From Picochlorum sp. 'celeri' (taxonomy: Eukaryota; Chlorophyta; Trebouxiophyceae): a DNA stretch of 64,000 nucleotides. The stretch covers positions 372,001-436,000 of the forward strand of contig JAACMV010000008.1 of NCBI GenBank assembly GCA_010909725.1, written 5' to 3'. Numbering within the stretch: position 1 is the stretch's first letter; every line of letters begins with the position of its first letter. The position numbers and the translations under genes were made by a program. Positions 63,127 through 64,000 of the stretch are shown piece after piece. A model generated the notes under the pieces. It made no database searches and was not told the origin of the DNA. It was given only the letters and a program-made list of their open reading frames with translations.

Positions 63127-64000
63127 ATGTACAGATACGGGGCAGTTTTGCTGTTGGGTTTGCTCACCCTGGTGCAAAGCAAGGATCGAGGACTACAAAT
63201 GATAGAATTCCCCACTCCTGGAGTCCCAATCACTGCCTCCCTGCAGCCAGATGAGAACCTGACATTCACTCAGGGCAACGATATACCTATGGCTGAACTT
63301 GCCCACTCTGGACCTGAATTCTCTCCAGATCAAGTGCATTTGACAATGTGGTCAGAGACCTCGATGCTTGTGTCTTGGGCGACGGGATTGGGAAGAGACG
63401 GTCCTACCAGCCAGGCACCAGAGCCATACGACCCAGATGTTGTTGCATCTTTTGTCCAGTATGGCACCGATGCTGGCAGCCTCGAGCAAACAAAGGGAGG
63501 CAACCTCACAGATGGCGTTACTATAAACCGTGTTGTTTACACGTATGAGTATGGGCCAGGAGATGGGGCTGTCAATGGGGAAGGGACAGTGTATCAGTCA
63601 CCAATCCTGCATCACGTGTTGCTGGATGGCTTGGAGCCAGGAGTCACCTATTATTACAAGGTGGGAAATATGCAGGATGGTTTCTCCAACATTTTCAACT
63701 TTACTATGCCCAAGCAAGGAAATGAATACCCGTTTGTGATTGCGGTGACAGCTGACTTGGGTCAAACATACAATTCAAGTACAACACTGGATCGGATGAT
63801 TGCAGCCAAGCCAGATGTATCGCTTCTCGTAGGAGACTTGTCATATGCGGATTCCTACTGGGCTAATGGATCGTTCTACTTTTGGACAGACAGCCCAAAT
63901 ATGACGTACTTTAAAAGTTATCAGCCAAGATGGGATACATGGGCTAGATTGGTTCAGAAACTTGCTGCTTTTGTGCCAATGAATACCATTGCGGGCAACC
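63127..64000 (+). CDS. Purple acid phosphatase, secreted (3' part beyond window)
   Basis: Open from ATG 63127 to the right edge, at least 291 residues. The first 17 residues are a signal peptide (MYRYGAVLLLGLLTLVQS). A fibronectin-III-like N-terminal domain follows (QVHLTMWSETSMLVSWATG, VVYTYEYGPG, SPILHHVLLDGLEPGVTYYY). Then comes the metallophosphatase core: ADLGQT (motif I), GDLSYADSYW (motif II, GDxxY) and IAGN at the very edge, presumably the start of the GNHE motif III. These enzymes use an Fe(III)-Zn/Mn/Fe(II) centre to hydrolyse phosphate esters at acid pH and are secreted or vacuolar, often induced by phosphate starvation. The remaining metal ligands and the C-terminus are outside the window. 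Confidence 0.93.
   Translation, partial: MYRYGAVLLLGLLTLVQSKDRGLQMIEFPTPGVPITASLQPDENLTFTQGNDIPMAELAHSGPEFSPDQVHLTMWSETSMLVSWATGLGRDGPTSQAPEPYDPDVVASFVQYGTDAGSLEQTKGGNLTDGVTINRVVYTYEYGPGDGAVNGEGTVYQSPILHHVLLDGLEPGVTYYYKVGNMQDGFSNIFNFTMPKQGNEYPFVIAVTADLGQTYNSSTTLDRMIAAKPDVSLLVGDLSYADSYWANGSFYFWTDSPNMTYFKSYQPRWDTWARLVQKLAAFVPMNTIAGN

Noticed and set aside
1..64000. CRISPR arrays, insertion sequences, bacterial operons, virus-derived genes
   Set aside because: None seen; gene content, introns and spacing are eukaryotic nuclear. TERT is the only reverse transcriptase and carries telomerase-specific motifs, so it is not a retroelement.

Overview
This window is nuclear DNA from a eukaryote with a compact, intron-poor genome. 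About 30 protein genes are packed into 64 kb on both strands. Spliceosomal introns are few and short (44 to 127 nt in the models here, most 65 to 85 nt). They have GT(A/G)(C/T)G-type donors and usually TGCAG or TAG acceptors, and many sit within the first few codons. Several products point to a plastid-bearing organism: an EngA/Der double GTPase with an N-terminal extension, a plant-type N-acetylglutamate synthase, a RimI-like acetyltransferase with a presequence-like N-terminus, a rhodanese with a transit-peptide-like start, and a B12-binding-type radical SAM protein. I read it as a unicellular alga but cannot say which lineage. All exon models are my own, from splice motifs and protein continuity.

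Layout, left to right. 1-16 kb: a bromodomain/DDT chromatin protein that runs off the left edge (-), an acidic protein with an MBD-like C-terminus (+), a P1B copper ATPase (-), a three-exon LYR-motif gene overlapping the start of EngA (both +), NAE1/AXR1 (+), a RimI-like GNAT (+) and WEE1 (-). 16-31 kb: MCM2 (+, head to head with WEE1), a J-domain membrane protein, a radical SAM protein, a GT14 glycosyltransferase, a membrane protein (-), a CDK9/CDKC-type kinase, G6PDH (-) and DRG1 (-). 30.4-31.6 kb: a gene-free stretch holding a convincing box C/D snoRNA. 31.6-43 kb: a PIP-box protein (-), SF3A2 (+), a MYND/MSS51-like protein (-), CCDC25 (-), a complete TERT (+), APC10/DOC1 (-), SWS1/ZSWIM7 (+) and a small single-pass membrane protein. 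43-52 kb: three tandem class-3 lipases with multi-pass N-termini (-); two form a recent duplication with a long identical tract. 52-64 kb: a 2270-residue unrecognised protein, a rhodanese, NAGS and a purple acid phosphatase cut by the right edge.

Cell-cycle and genome-maintenance genes are common (WEE1, MCM2, NAE1, APC10, TERT, SWS1, a PIP-box protein), but there is no operon logic. The only positional signals are very tight tail-to-tail pairs, one 3-bp same-strand gap, one same-strand overlap and the WEE1/MCM2 shared upstream region. The most useful items not visible from long reading frames are the C/D snoRNA at 31.3 kb, the LYR gene at 9.7 kb, the ATG-only first exon of MCM2, and the gene-conversion-like tract in the lipase pair.
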